Shown here one piece after another: positions 33,643-45,112 of a stretch of 64,000 nt of DNA. A model generated the notes under the pieces. The model saw only the letters and a program-made list of their open reading frames with translations. It made no database searches and was not told where the DNA came from. The stretch is from NCBI GenBank assembly GCA_023052935.1, contig CM041294.1:43558736-43622735 (forward strand). The letters run 5' to 3'. Position 1 is the stretch's first letter; every line of letters begins with the position of its first letter. Made by a program: the position numbers and the translations under genes. Origin of the DNA: Piezodorus guildinii (Eukaryota; Arthropoda; Insecta; Hemiptera; Pentatomidae).

Positions 33643-33789
33643 ATTAAGATATATTACGATTTGTTTTCTAAATGAACAGTAGTAATAGTGAAATGAGACC
33701 ACATTCATACCATATATACAGAAAATAATGATAAAGTCAAATTATGTAAAATAGAAAATAAATGAATTCATATATATATATTCTTCTAA

Positions 33790-33835
<46 letters not shown>

Positions 33836-34348
33836 AAAAAAAATAATACATAAAAAAAAATCAAAATAACAACCTATAATTGAGATAAATACAAAGTTAG
33901 CAAATTAATAAACATCATACAAACAATCATAACTATATACAATATTTACAATCTGCTAAAAGGACCCCAGACTGGGCTTTTTCCTCCACTTGTAGAGAGA
34001 AGATTGGAATCCTCCAGAGAAGAGATCCCAGCACCTCCCTCCCAGCCGCATCACTGGTAAGAGCCAGTGGAGGTTGAGCTATGGCGCAATAGCCACAAAC
34101 ATACAGTACATGAGAGGAGAATCATATAACCAGTGTAAGAACTCCAGTATGAATGTTTACAAAACGTCGCGGGGTCTCTGCCGTTTCAATATTCGAAGAG
34201 GATTGTAGGGGTGGGTGGAGATGGAGAGGTATTGAGCTAGGGAATTAGGATGAAAAAGAAGGTTCTGATGAAATTTGGAAAATTTGGATGGTACCAGGTC
34301 TACAATAAATGAAATATTAAGGTCTTGGTGTAAGGTACAGTTGGTAAT
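33643..34348 (-). mobile_element. LINE family A, 3' end fragment
   Basis: Matches 10057-10705 of the full-length copy through the 3' UTR and the last 100-200 bases of ORF2 (AAACGTCGCGGGG, TTTGGATGGTACCAG, GTGTAAGGTACAGTTGG). It lacks the terminal A tail on this side, and a TA microsatellite (33770-33833) has expanded within the UTR. Confidence 0.9.
33770..33833. repeat. (TA)n microsatellite inside LINE 3' UTR
   Basis: Interrupted TA repeat at the point where the full-length element has a short ATATGTA stretch. Confidence 0.9.
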
Positions 34349-34349
34349 T

Positions 34350-35515
34350 AATTAAATGTGTATTAGTTAAGGTGTGAGTTAGTTTAGATGGTTGAGTCAA
34401 AGCAGAGAAAATAATAGTGTGGAGTTCTTTAATCTTTGAGAAAAACTGAATACAAACTACTCTTTTCAATCTAAAGTCAATAAAAGAGAAACTGGGTTCC
34501 TCTTTGATCATATATGAGGAAGTATCATATTGTATAAATAAATACTTTTAGCTAAGTATGCGATCGCAACTATATATAGCTAAAGATTTTAGAAAAAATA
34601 TTATCTCATACACAAGCTTTTAAAAGTTAAAAGTTAATAGAGAGTGATGAAAAGCTGATGAAACTGAGTGATTATTTTAGATAATAGTATAATAGACTTT
34701 TTAACAATACACATGTTTCTAAAGAAATTCCATTTAATTAATCCTTTAATGGTTTCACTCATTTTTATTTTTAAATGAATTTGAATATTCTTTAATCGAT
34801 TCTAAAAACGGAGGTAAGTGAAAGTCGTGTGTTGCCTAACTAATATACCTTGATACTAACAAGGAGAGGATACCAAATGTGTCTCACCGATTTTGTTGAC
34901 TTTTTTTTAGATGAAACTAGGCATAAAACCACTGGACTCTGCAAAATATTAGGGACCAAAGCTTCCCAGGTGTCGCTTGAAAAAATCACAATGTTTTTTA
35001 ATTTAATATCTCTAGTTCCACTGAAGGCAGGAAGATAAATTAAGTGTCAAAATTATTCTTGTTTAAAGTGGGATATTTAAAAAAAATAAGTTATTAAATT
35101 ATGCTTGGTTATAACCCTATAACTATAAATAGTCTTGTCAAAACAGTTTATTTGATAAGGTTTCTTAAAAACTGTTCTTATATTAAGATTGTTTTTTAGA
35201 GTGAGGAACACACTTTTTAAGACACCGTATTAATAGTTTTTAAATACAATTTAATATTATATATATGTCTTAAACCAATTTTTAAAACTTGAGAGTTTTA
35301 AAATTTGAAAACTTTTATAACATGACTAGTTTAGGTAACAATAATAGGTCGGTATTTCGAATCACAAAGCGTTTTAAGGCCACCGAGCTGTATCGCACAC
35401 GTTTGGTACTCTAATAATTCTTATGCTAAATCTGACGCATACAAATCGAAAATGTTTTTATGTCACCGTAACCTTTTCATCCAAATGAAATAAATACAAT
35501 TATACAAAGTTCACC
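34350..35515. other. No gene recognised
   Basis: AT-rich. 34800-34870 has a TTGCCTAACTAATATACC block loosely like the head of SINE family 4, not assignable. Confidence 0.35.
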
Positions 35516-35535
35516 TTATCATACATTTTCTGGTT

Positions 35536-35830
35536 GGGGGGCCCGTGACTGAGTGGCTAACGTGCTAAGTCCCTCATGCAAAAGGTTGTGGGGTCGAATC
35601 CCAGTGCAGGCGGGACTTTTATAAGGATGTAATCAAATGGGGATTAACTTACAGCCTCTCCCTTGGGTATGTGAGACCCGTCAGCCTAATTGTGGCCACT
35701 CACAAAATTAGGCGTAAGGAGCGATGACCCTACACTACAAAATGCATCGAGAAACGTGAGTGTAATCTCCCAGGAGATACACCGGGAGGCCCAGGGCCTT
35801 CCTGGCCTGTCGCGCCACTGGAAGAAGAAG
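35536..35830 (+). mobile_element. SINE family 2, complete copy with 15-bp target duplication
   Basis: Perfect duplications ATACATTTTCTGGTT at 35521-35535 and 35831-35845. The head GGGCCCGTGACTGAGTGGCTAACG is tRNA-like, with B box GGGTCGAATCCC. The body includes GTGAGACCCGTCAGCC, ACAAAATTAGGCGTAAGGAG and TCTCCCAGGAGA. The end is TGTCGCGCCACTG followed by a short (GAA)n tail. Reference copy for the family; other copies are at 30, 42161, 55013 and 56668/58924. Confidence 0.95.
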
Positions 35831-35849
35831 ATACATTTTCTGGTTATGA

Positions 35850-36100
35850 CCTTAATAATAACTATATTGAAAAAAAATCATAGAAAACTATCATATTTTC
35901 TATTAAAATCCTTAATTCTATAGTAAAGATTTCCTCTGTGATGGAAGTACTCAATTGTAATTTTGTTACTCAAACCCAATAAACTTACCACGATCCAAAT
36001 TCTTAATGCCCAATCAGCCTTTTACCGTCTTTTTCTGAAATTTTCGTAAAAAAGATCTTTTTCCAACATATTACCTGATATTACAATCGTACCTAAAACG
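35850..36100. other. No gene recognised
   Basis: AT-rich intergenic or intronic sequence. Confidence 0.4.
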
Positions 36101-36104
36101 TAGT

Positions 36105-36385
36105 TACCTCTAGTGAGAGAAGGCTCAGAGTTGTCTGGACTAAAACAAATACAAAAGAGCAGGTGTATCTCAAGGCAGCGTATTAGGACCCACACTTTCC
36201 ATTATGTATTGCTCTACATAGGACCCAGAAACACTTACAGATGGCTCTATCCATCTAACAAAGATGACTCTATGGCCTCTAAATTACTTCAAGAACACCT
36301 GGATAAAATAGCTTTCTGGGCCAATAAATGGAGAATAAAAATAATTGAATCTAAGAGCCAGTTTGTCACAGTTGTCCGTTAATAT
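36105..36385 (+). pseudogene. Jockey-like LINE RT fragment
   Basis: The plus strand carries a decayed AGVSQGSVLGPTL-like stretch (36160-36200, shifted) and then LLQEHLDKIAFWANKWRIKI and ESKSQFVTV. These are the RT blocks around and after YADD (HL..l..W...WrIkiNe.Ks..VtF). The YADD itself is not legible. Confidence 0.75.
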
Positions 36386-36544
36386 CAACCTAGCATTTCA
36401 CTTTATTTGTTTCCATATTTACTTATGCATATGCATACATATGCAGATAGTGAATTTCTTTATTGTCGAGACATTCGTTAAAAGATATGTTAGAAATGTT
36501 AAAAAAATAAAACACATGTGTCTAATTAGGTTTTCTTTTTTTGT

Positions 36545-36645
36545 ATTTACCTTCAGATGACGTACTCGCTTCGGCGGTACATATACCTTCAGATGAGTAT
36601 CACAAAATTCGACGCGAACGTTTGGTGTTAAGAGCTTTTAATTCA
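36545..36645 (+). other. Possible short exon, unassigned
   Basis: A TTTTTTTGTATTTACCTTCAG acceptor-like tract precedes an open stretch reading DVLASAVHIPSDEYHKIRRE and ending at TAA. A second frame is open too. No family recognised. Confidence 0.15.
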
Positions 36646-36649
36646 TAAA

Positions 36650-37285
36650 AAAAAAATAAATATTTTCTTTTAGTATATCAATCAAAAGACCCAACATTTT
36701 TTATTTTTATTTATTTTTATAAGACATCTACTGCTAAAAGCATTAACAAATCTATCATAATTTTTACTCATATAATGATCTCTTACTGCTATCAGTAATT
36801 AATTTTTAAAAAAATCATCCATTCTTTTCTTTCCTACAATAATGGATATTCCGTTTACTTTGTAAATTATAATATCCTAATTTGTTATTTCTGTAGTGGC
36901 TGCATTAAAAATAATGAAAAAAATAACATAAAATGTCTCCGAAACATAGAAAGAACTATAAAAGGATGACCCTTCTTGATTAATACTCTTTTTAAGTTCT
37001 TGAAAAAATCATTGACAAAATTTACTTTAATAAAACAATTATACAGATTTAAGGTTCAATGTTAAAGATAATTACTATATGTCATTATCCTGCATGGATT
37101 GAACATTATAGTTATGATTTTTGTATCGGTGTCCTCAACTTCACATTAAGCATTATTGTTGTGTTTTGTAAATGTAGTATATTATAAAATGATATTTTAG
37201 ATAAATTATTTATTAGTTTTGCAAAAAGGTGTTTTCAAGTACATGAAAGTTGATAATAAAGTGTGCCATTCTTGCATGGAACAGT
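36650..37285. other. No gene recognised
   Basis: AT-rich sequence upstream of the caspase-like exon. Confidence 0.4.
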
Positions 37286-37293
37286 TCCTTTAA

Positions 37294-37503
37294 TGTTTCC
37301 GACCGGAACCGGATCTCAGCTTACGTGGGCCTCCAGCTATTAAAGTAACTGTTCCCAGCTGAATCATCCCTATAACAGATACTTATGAAATGGAATATAG
37401 CAAAAAGAGGCTAGGACCAAGATTATTGATTTGCAACGAAATTATTGAAATATTTTCTAAGTTCATCTTTGAAGCATACATCGATATGGATTTGGACAAA
37501 AAT
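37294..37503 (+). pseudogene. Caspase-like exon (prodomain/p20 boundary) with one in-frame stop
   Basis: One plus-strand frame, 70 codons, followed exactly by a GTAAGT donor at 37504. It reads FRPEPDLSLRGPPAIKVTVPS, a TGA stop, IIPITDTYEMEYSKKRLGPR, then LLICNEIIEIFSKF and DMDLDKN. In caspases the large subunit begins Y.M....rG..liinNe.F...... R.GT..D...L. The Y-x-M-x-Y, K-R-x-G, L-I-C-N-E and D-x-D-x-x-L-like spacing fit, but the R and GT of the substrate pocket are not kept. The catalytic His and Cys exons were not seen downstream. Either a decayed caspase copy or an exon whose true acceptor lies after the TGA (CCTATAACAG at 37377). Confidence 0.45.
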
Positions 37504-37509
37504 GTAAGT

Positions 37510-38555
37510 ACATTTATTTAGTTTTTATTACAACTAAAGTAATAATAATCAACTGCAGTGCTCGGTGTTTATACTTATTGTTTTTACTTATTAGTTTAAC
37601 AATTAGAATTTACTCTAAATTGTTTTTTTTCCGGTAAAAACACGGGTTTGAATTATATACATATCATCAGACTGAACTGAGTACTTAAGTATTTAAAAAC
37701 GTAAATATCCTGCTTTAATAACAGAAGCCTTGTTGCCTAGTTACATTGTTTAGCCTCAGTATTGGGCTAGAGTTTAAAAAGGAACTGTAAAAGAGGAAAA
37801 ATTCAAACGACTTAAAAGAAAGTTACTAATGATTTAAAAAAGTCTCCTTTAGGCAAGCACGTGGGGTAGACGTGAATTTCAATTTGTTACCCTTTTAAAA
37901 ACTCTGCCTAAAATAAATTGTTTTTTTTAAACCGTGTCAAGGTTATTTAAATGTAAAATATATTCCCTTCATCCTCAGGTACTTTTTATCTCGATATTTT
38001 TATTAATTTATAGGAAGGTAATATTTAGAAATTTTTATAGGCCCTTTTTTAGCCAAAATATTTTATTCAATATCAATCAATGTTATCTATAAAATAATAA
38101 GGTTCATTGCCAATTTTTATTTTCTTTCTTAATTTTAGAAATCCATACATTTATATAACAAAAAATATAAACAATGTATTGGTGCAATGGTTCACAACAT
38201 ATATTTTTAGCCTATCTTTTCATCCAATTTGTATATTAGGTAGGGCCTTCTAAATTAAACTGAATCTAGCATATATATGTATTCGATTTCATCTACAGAA
38301 CACACAAGTCCTTGAACAGAACTCTTGAAAACTTCAGTTCTTTCTAAAAATTACCAAGTTCATATTTAATTTCATTCCAAAACAACCTTAAATCTCTTTT
38401 TCATAATGTAAGAAAACAATTCTAGATTTCAATGCAAAAATAATCAATCGAAAATACTACATGCGATCATAACCATATCATACATCTTCATGCAAGAACT
38501 TCTGAGCATGGAGTATTTATTTTAAAAAAGGCGTACATAAAAAAAAAAAAAAATA
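37510..38555. other. No gene recognised
   Basis: AT-rich sequence searched for caspase SHG and QACRG-type blocks on the plus strand; none seen. Confidence 0.4.
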
Positions 38556-38563
38556 GATATGAG

Positions 38564-39544
38564 TAAGGTGACCAGACAGTTACGACTTTTTACAATTTGT
38601 CCCGCGTCCCGCGACGTTTTTCAATTGGTCCGAATTTTAGAATAAAATTAAATTTTATATTTATGAAAATCATTGTTTTGCGCTCGAAGAATCCTTCAAT
38701 TTATTTTTTGTTCTATGAATCCGATGGGCTGCGATGAATAATATATTGCTTTTGCAACCCAGTTACATTGTATTTGTCTCTCAGATGATACAGTCCGTGT
38801 TCGTACTACCTGCTAGCAGGCCGATTAAATAAATAAATATTACAAATCTACTACTTACCATAGAAAATTAAGGTAAGTAATATTGATGAAAGAAAGTATA
38901 TCACCGACATTAACCTTAAAAGAAACTTTAGAAAGAAATATTTTACGAATAAAATTTTGTAAATAGTTTAAGTCAATCAAACTAATTTAATTATAAACAA
39001 CAATAAAATATGTTCATGTAAATTATGTTTAGGGCAAATCAATTTCGCGAAATTTTGCTGATGTGAAACGAATATTTGTACTGTATGTGTTTATAACATT
39101 TTAGTAATTTTTAAATTATCATAGACATATAATATTTTACTTTACTATAGAACAGTTAGATAATCACAAATTAATTTAAAATTTGAATCTATCTTTAAGA
39201 ATCAAAACATACGATCATACGTTTTCTCTACAGTAAATCAAGTGTGACCATCAGAAAAATCAAAATTAAGTGTTGAAACTTTGTAAGCAATTTTATGTGT
39301 CAAATATAATTTGACAGATTCTTGTGATGAGTTTAACAATATTTAAAAAACATGACAACAATCAACTGAAACAAATTCACTCAGCTAAAAAATATGTCAA
39401 GGAATAAAATATTATACATATTTTTATATTTATGAATTGTACTTCTGTTACGATATTTTTTTTATTGTCTATGAAAATTTTCGTTGATACCCCCCTTTTT
39501 TCATAGTTGTCCCGCTTTGTCCATCTAAAAATCTGGTTACCTTA
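38564..39544. mobile_element. hAT-like non-autonomous DNA transposon with 8-bp target duplication
   Basis: Terminal inverted repeats TAAGGTGACCAGA (left) and TAAGGTAACCAGA (right, complemented), flanked by GATATGAG (38556-38563) and GAAATGAG (39545-39552). The 8-bp duplication, short imperfect ends and about 980 bp length suit a hAT-superfamily derivative. Both ends have nearby TTTGTCCCGC/TGTCCCGCTTTGTCC subterminal copies, as hAT ends often do. The interior is AT-rich with no transposase. Confidence 0.7.
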
Positions 39545-39559
39545 GAAATGAGTTGACTA

Positions 39560-40595
39560 ATATTTTAAAGGTTGGATAAATAGAAATCGAATTTGAAGGA
39601 TAGTTATTTTTACTTGTACAAAGAATAATTTATAAAAAAAAGTAAGTAGTAGGTAATGAATGTACATAATACATAAATAGATAATGATTAAAGTATCAAA
39701 ACATAATCTAAAAAAAATACTCTTTACATAATCACAGTAATGTGCACCTAAAAAATTAAATATAACCTAATCACAAATAATTAAGAATAGTTGATCAACA
39801 ACGGTAAAAAATTCTGAGCAGGAAAAGAAAAGAGGAGTTGGGATTAGATACGCTTTCTTCTTTGGATTAAGTTTGGAGTGAGAAGAAAAACACGGCCTAG
39901 TTCGGAACAATCAAACAATCAACAGTTAAGGAGAAAAAGTTTTACAAACTTTCTATGACTGAAATGATATTAGGTCTAGTGTATTTTAACCTGAATTGTA
40001 ACAAATTATACTAAAGATAATATTTCTTTATTAATAAGTATACGAATGACATGGTAAAGTGTTCCCAAAAACAATTTTAAAAATTTGGTGCGGGCCGCCC
40101 ACGACTTTCAATTAAAACTGTTGTTAAAATCAATTTAAGAGCTCATAAATTTAAAAAAGGTTTAAATAATTATATTAAGTAGCGTTGGAAACATGTGTTT
40201 TAGATTAAATAATACAACTTTACATAATTGTTATGTACAATAATAAACTAAGTTTCTGTCCTATTATTCACTTTACACTACTTTCTACAACTTCGTACAT
40301 AAAATTTAAAAAAATTCTAAAATCTTTAGATTTCCAAATTTATATTATACATCTATACTACTATCCTTATATTCGGTAAAAAAAAAAAAAAATCAAATTC
40401 GTAAAATCTCAAACGGCGGTATGGATAGTATTTTGTAATTTACAAAAGTAAAGGCACTTTAGAGGAAGAAAATTTAAACCCTTTTTTTTCGGCATTTAAA
40501 CCCTATCAGACTATTTCTGTCAGAATAAAAGCTGCATGCAATTAAAGCTATTTACATTTTACTTCGATATAGCGAGTTTAATTTAAATCGTTAGA
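39560..40595. other. No gene recognised
   Basis: AT-rich. Confidence 0.4.
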
Positions 40596-40599
40596 GCCG

Positions 40600-40930
40600 A
40601 TTTTACAGTGACGCGGCTGAGAGCGAGGCGCTGAGATCTCTTGAATTCTGATTTTCCCTCTACGAATGGAGGAAAATACCGAGCCGGGGATTCCTTTAGC
40701 ATATTGTAAATGGCTATGATTGTGTGTACAATGTTAATTTATTTCTTACTTCTTTATTTCATGTATTTATATTTATCTCAATTATAGGTTGTTTTTTTGT
40801 ATATATATTATATTTTAAGTAATTTGACTTTATCATCGTTTTCTGCATATATTGTGTGAATGTGGCCTCATATCACTATTACTACTTCATTTAGGAACAA
40901 ATTGTAATACATCTCAATAAATATTAAAAA
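40600..40930 (+). mobile_element. LINE family A, 3' UTR copy
   Basis: Plus-strand copy of the family A 3' UTR (GAGATCTCTTGAATTC, TTTCCCTCTACGAATGGAGGAAA, GACTTTATCATCGTTTTCTG, ATATTGTGTGAATGTGGCC), ending in ATCTCAATAAATATT. Only the last 330 bases of the element are present. Confidence 0.88.
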
Positions 40931-40939
40931 ATGATCTTG

Positions 40940-42150
40940 CCGCAGTTAAACTCCTTTCCCACACACGGGCTCGCCTTAATGGGATAGGCGATTTAAAAAA
41001 AAACGAAAAAAAAAGAAGAGAGCCGTTTTCAAGAAAATCGTACAGGTAAAAAACCCATGGTATAAGGGAGCTCTTCTAATTGACCGAATTCAAGAAAAAA
41101 ATTGGTGTAACACATCAGGCGTGTGCGGTTCTAAAATATGAAATTTCAGTCTTATACTTCTCATAGTTCTTGAGCTAGGCATACACACACATACCTTTAT
41201 GCGGGACTTAGTCAATAGGACACGGGAAAACATGTTTTTCCGGTGCAAACTCGAATTCAATAATAGATAGTTCAATCGATAAACATAATTTCACTGTACA
41301 ACAAATAAAATTATTCCTTTACCAATTCACACATGTATGTTAGTAAAATTGATCATCCTTATCGAGAATTTTGACGTCATTGAAGTCAAATATAACATAA
41401 AGGTAAAGACTTAAGCCTGCCTCGTGTTCGGACAAATATCCCTAAACCGTGTCCTCATCAAAGGGCAATTACCGATTCCTCGCTAAGTCAAGAATAGCTT
41501 GGGCCTGAGGATTTGCTTACTGAGTGTTTGCACGTCCGGATCCGTCCCAAAGGGCATACTATCTAGCCAAGAGAAGTCTGTCTTTATACCGTCTAAATCA
41601 TGGAACCAAGCCAGTAGTTTTTGTGCAACAGTGATGGTTGTGTTTAAAATTATGACATGAAATGACATTAAATATGCCAATATATAAATAAAACATAGCT
41701 AAATGATTTCATCCTGTCTGAGAGAACCAAATAGATCATAGATATATCTATCTATAAACTGCCAGTTTTCTGAATAAATGAAAATTTGAGTTTACGGACG
41801 GCCGGCCAGGTTAATGAAGTATAGAATGTCAGGGAAGAGTAAGAATCTATCAGGAAAATTTATTTTTAATTATCCATGTACATTTATACATTGATACATT
41901 TGTAGAAAAAAAAAAAAAAAAAAAAACCTTTTAAACTAATACAGCTTTAAACGGTTTACTTTGTTAACCAACTGAAATACAAAAGATCAAACATAAATTT
42001 TTCTAGATTTTTAATTGTATTTTTAGGAACATAGTAGTATATAGGTATAATATATAAAGTATATAACATAAATAAATATTTGAGAAAAGAAGTTATATTT
42101 TATGCAAAGTTGTAGATGGTTGTGTAAAGTGAAGAAAATATCTTAAGCTT
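40940..42150. other. Mostly unassigned; one less AT-rich open block
   Basis: 41483-41660 is open on the minus strand (KLLAWFHDLDGIKTDF, SWLDSMPFGTDPDV) and has lower AT content than its surroundings, but no domain or splice pair convinces me. The remainder is AT-rich with an A run at 41907-41927. Confidence 0.3.
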
Positions 42151-42160
42151 AAGTGATTAT

Positions 42161-42467
42161 TCGTCTTCCTTTCTTTCCAGTGGCGCGACAGGCCGTGTAG
42201 GCCCTTGGCCTCGCGGCGTAATCTCCTGGGAGATTACACTTGACGTTTTTTGATGCATTTTGTAGTATAGGGTCAACACTTCCTACGCCTAATTTGTGAG
42301 TTGCCACCATTTGGCTGATGGGTCTCACATACTCGGGATGAGGGAAAGTGGCTGTGAGAGAAACCCCATTAATTAAATGATTGAGAAAGATTTAAACTGG
42401 GATTTAAACTCACAACCTTTAGCATGAGAGACTAGCGCGAGAGCCACTCAGCCACGGACCTCCCTTC
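42161..42467 (-). mobile_element. SINE family 2, complete copy with target duplication
   Basis: Reverse-strand copy flanked by AAGTGATTAT at 42151-42160 and 42468-42477. The tRNA head at 42395-42467 is diverged (GGATTTAAACTC in place of the B box), so it is an older copy. The tail is (GAA)n-like: TTCCTTTCTTTCC on this strand. Confidence 0.9.
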
Positions 42468-42662
42468 AAGTGATTATAGTATATAAAAATTTTGTATTGT
42501 AATATTATTCAATATAAAATACATATTTCCAACAGAATATAATGTTTTAAACTTATTTCTACCTTTATTTTCTTAAAGTTTTAACTTTATTTTAGTTTTG
42601 AAATTGTTTTTAACAACCTTTAAATTTTAAAAAATGTACGTTTCAATAATTAAAAAAAAGGA

Positions 42663-42709
<47 letters not shown>

Positions 42710-42717
42710 TATATATA
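42663..42717. repeat. (TA)n microsatellite
   Basis: About 55 bases of TA with one AAT interruption. Confidence 0.95.
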
Positions 42718-42778
42718 GAATAGTGAAGGGTGTAAAGTCATTACTGGGTTATTATTAATTAATAAATATTATTAAACT

Positions 42779-42991
42779 TTGACAGCAAAAGCCAAAAAGC
42801 GTTTCCTAACCACTGTAATTACCCATGGGCATCCCGCGATACCCCAGAAAATTCCTCGACACCAGTTACTAGCTAAGAAGAGTAAGGATAATGTCTGGAG
42901 CGCCAACTTCGGGCACTTCCTATATCAGCCCTTTGTCATGATAGAAGATCGGCAATGCCCAAAATATAGTATTTTTGAAAATAGAAGGTGA
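42779..42991 (+). other. Unassigned open block
   Basis: A lower-AT block open for 70 codons on the plus strand (THGHPAIPQKIPRHQ, NFGHFLYQPFVMIEDRQ). A minus-strand frame overlaps its end. A TTTGACAG acceptor-like site lies just before it. I do not recognise the product; it may be an exon or a transposon relic. Confidence 0.25.
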
Positions 42992-43192
42992 TAGTGGTAT
43001 TCTCATCCATAGTACTATACGTTATATAAATTGAGTTTGTTTTAAATCTTAAAATCAATTGAAACCTGTTTAATTCAATCTTTCCCTGCAAGCCACCTAT
43101 TAGGATTTGTAAACATACCTTTGGAAGAGAACATCTGTAGCTCCAAAAAGTACCCAAATGTACATAAATACATTAAGTATATGAAAATAATA

Positions 43193-43337
43193 GGGGTACT
43201 CACTACGTTTGCTATAGCATGCTATTTGTGTTATTTTGCTAAACCCGTCGAGTTTCTACAGTTATTTCCTGTATAAAATTGATGGATTTAGCACAATAGC
43301 ACAAATAGCATGCTATAGCAAACGTAGTGAGTACCCC
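43193..43337. mobile_element. MITE with near-perfect 51-bp terminal inverted repeats
   Basis: A 145-bp element flanked by TA on each side (43191-43192, 43338-43339). Both ends read GGGGTACTCACTACGTTTGC and stay identical for 38 bases; about two mismatches occur in the first 51. Only about 43 bases separate the arms, so it is almost a fold-back. A TA target duplication suggests Tc1/mariner-type mobilisation, though other superfamilies are possible. No coding capacity. Confidence 0.9.
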
Positions 43338-43439
43338 TAATATAAAATTATTGCTAAACTTTCTTAAGGCCCAGCAGCTGTTAAATAAAATATAGGGATT
43401 CTGTAGTACACAATATAGTAGAATAATCTTTGTGGGACT

Positions 43440-43440
<1 letters not shown>

Positions 43441-43508
<68 letters not shown>
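43441..43508. repeat. T68 homopolymer
   Basis: An uninterrupted run of 68 T. The reverse strand reads as a long poly(A), following a ...GGCGTAAAACCCAAGGGTCATCAACGCC... stretch at 43540-43580 that looks like a retroposon tail. Confidence 0.9.
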
Positions 43509-43510
<2 letters not shown>

Positions 43511-43609
43511 TTTAGATAGAAATAAAATAAACAAATTAAATAAAGGCGTTGATGACCCTTGGGTTTTACGCCTCAAAACCCAAACCAACAACAACAGCAT
43601 TAAGTATAT

Positions 43610-44795
43610 TAATTAATACTGTTTTGAAGGTACCGCTGCCTTAAAAAAGCAGCCCGTTAAAAACATAGCAATATATATGTATATAAAACTCGACTATGAA
43701 AAAAAAATTTTTCTTTGAGAACTAAGAAGATTTCTAAGCATTTTCACATACAAATGTCTAATTATTTTTGTTTTTCCTCTCTAATTATCGTGCTATGAAA
43801 TTTAGTCAGGGTTTGTTTACAAAAAGGAATATTTCTCTCGGCTAATTGCTGCAGACATTAGTTTACCGTATCCCAAGTGTATACGAAGTTAAACACGGAT
43901 TTCCGAGAATATCTCGTTAGTACCTGTAAGGTAAGAGCTTTTCAATGGCAGTCGATGACATGTTGGTAATTAATTTACAGGCGATTGGATTATTCATGGT
44001 TGAGTGAGGGAACATTGAATAAATTTGGTTGGATAACGAAATTCATTCAGCTTCCATAATAAACTTAAATCATGACGCAATTGTAGTCATATAACAATCA
44101 CCTACCTGGAAGAGGAGGAAGTCGCAGCCTTAAACTTTACAGCTTAAAATCCTGTTTATTATAATGAGCTTATTAAAGTAAACGAACCTTCTCACTACCT
44201 CAAGCTTTATCAAATTCGTCATTCAAAGGAAAAACAAAATCAAAGGTTTCGATCTCATAATAATTTTACTCAAAGAATTCTTTGAAAAATTCTTAATGCC
44301 TTTAATGGTATATATTACACAATATCAAGCATAAACTGAAGAAATCAAGAAGGAAATTTCGTCGTTACTGGATTTGATTTCATTAAAATCATCAAAACGA
44401 AGATCGAAATCATTTCATGTTTTATATGGTAAGAGACAGACAAAATTTACGAATTTAAATTACTAGAAGATAAAAATAAATCCCAGAAAATTATATTTAT
44501 CCTTTGTCACAAACTGATGATTTCGGCACTCTTATAATTTAATACCGCTCTAAATCCTGTAGAACAAATACGATATCTATGACGCCACATAAGTCTTTCT
44601 TTGAATCCTCATAAGATATTTAAGCGTCTAGAAACTGTTCGTGGAGACCGATTACTGCAACAATTGCTCAACAAACATTCAAAACTTCCACTCTATACAA
44701 ACAGCTCATAAATGATACCATCTGGATCAGATCCATCTGGACAAATGAAATATATAAATCATCTAATTTCTCCTCACAATCCGAAATTAGTAAAA
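43610..44795. other. No gene recognised
   Basis: AT-rich; 43860-43930 has a weak 5S-like look that I rejected. Possibly decayed LINE from about 44550. Confidence 0.35.
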
Positions 44796-44799
44796 TCAT

Positions 44800-45000
44800 A
44801 CTTTCCTCTTATTTCTTCACAAACAAATCGTCCATAATGACCTTAATGTCCTATTCTATTATTCGCTTAACCAAAACCTATGATTCCCCCATATTTCTGA
44901 TAAACCTCCAAGATAATTGAAAAGAAAGCCGTGGGATCTCCTTAATTTAATAAACATAGTGCTACCGCTGGGTAGTTTCTTCACACACTATTTTTCAATA
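44800..45000 (+). mobile_element. LINE family E, C-terminal and 3' UTR relic
   Basis: Reads as the LHkDLNv block (ACAAATCGTCCATAATGACC, around 44823) followed by the 3' UTR signature TAGTGCTACCGCTGGGTAGTTTC (44959-44981) shared with the reverse copy at 8978. Decayed. Confidence 0.5.
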
Positions 45001-45112
45001 GCTCGCACTAACTAATACACTAGCTCGCTCATAACCATTCATTAAGAACGATTATCATATAATAATAATAGATGGTACATTGAATCACCGTACAAATAAG
45101 AAAGACGTTAAT

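Noticed and set aside
41483..41680. Missing TM2-TM3 exon of the GPCR (contains MPFGTDPD, reminiscent of WPFG)
   Set aside because: Surrounding residues do not fit TM2 or TM3, there is no Cys or DRY at the end, and no donor in the needed phase.
43364..43600. ORF with poly-Lys tract
   Set aside because: The Lys tract is the T68 run read in reverse; the ends are not conserved coding.
43860..43930. 5S rRNA-like sequence (CGAAGTTAAACAC ... GTTAGTAC)
   Set aside because: Two short matches to the 5S internal control region but wrong spacing between them and no match to the rest of 5S.
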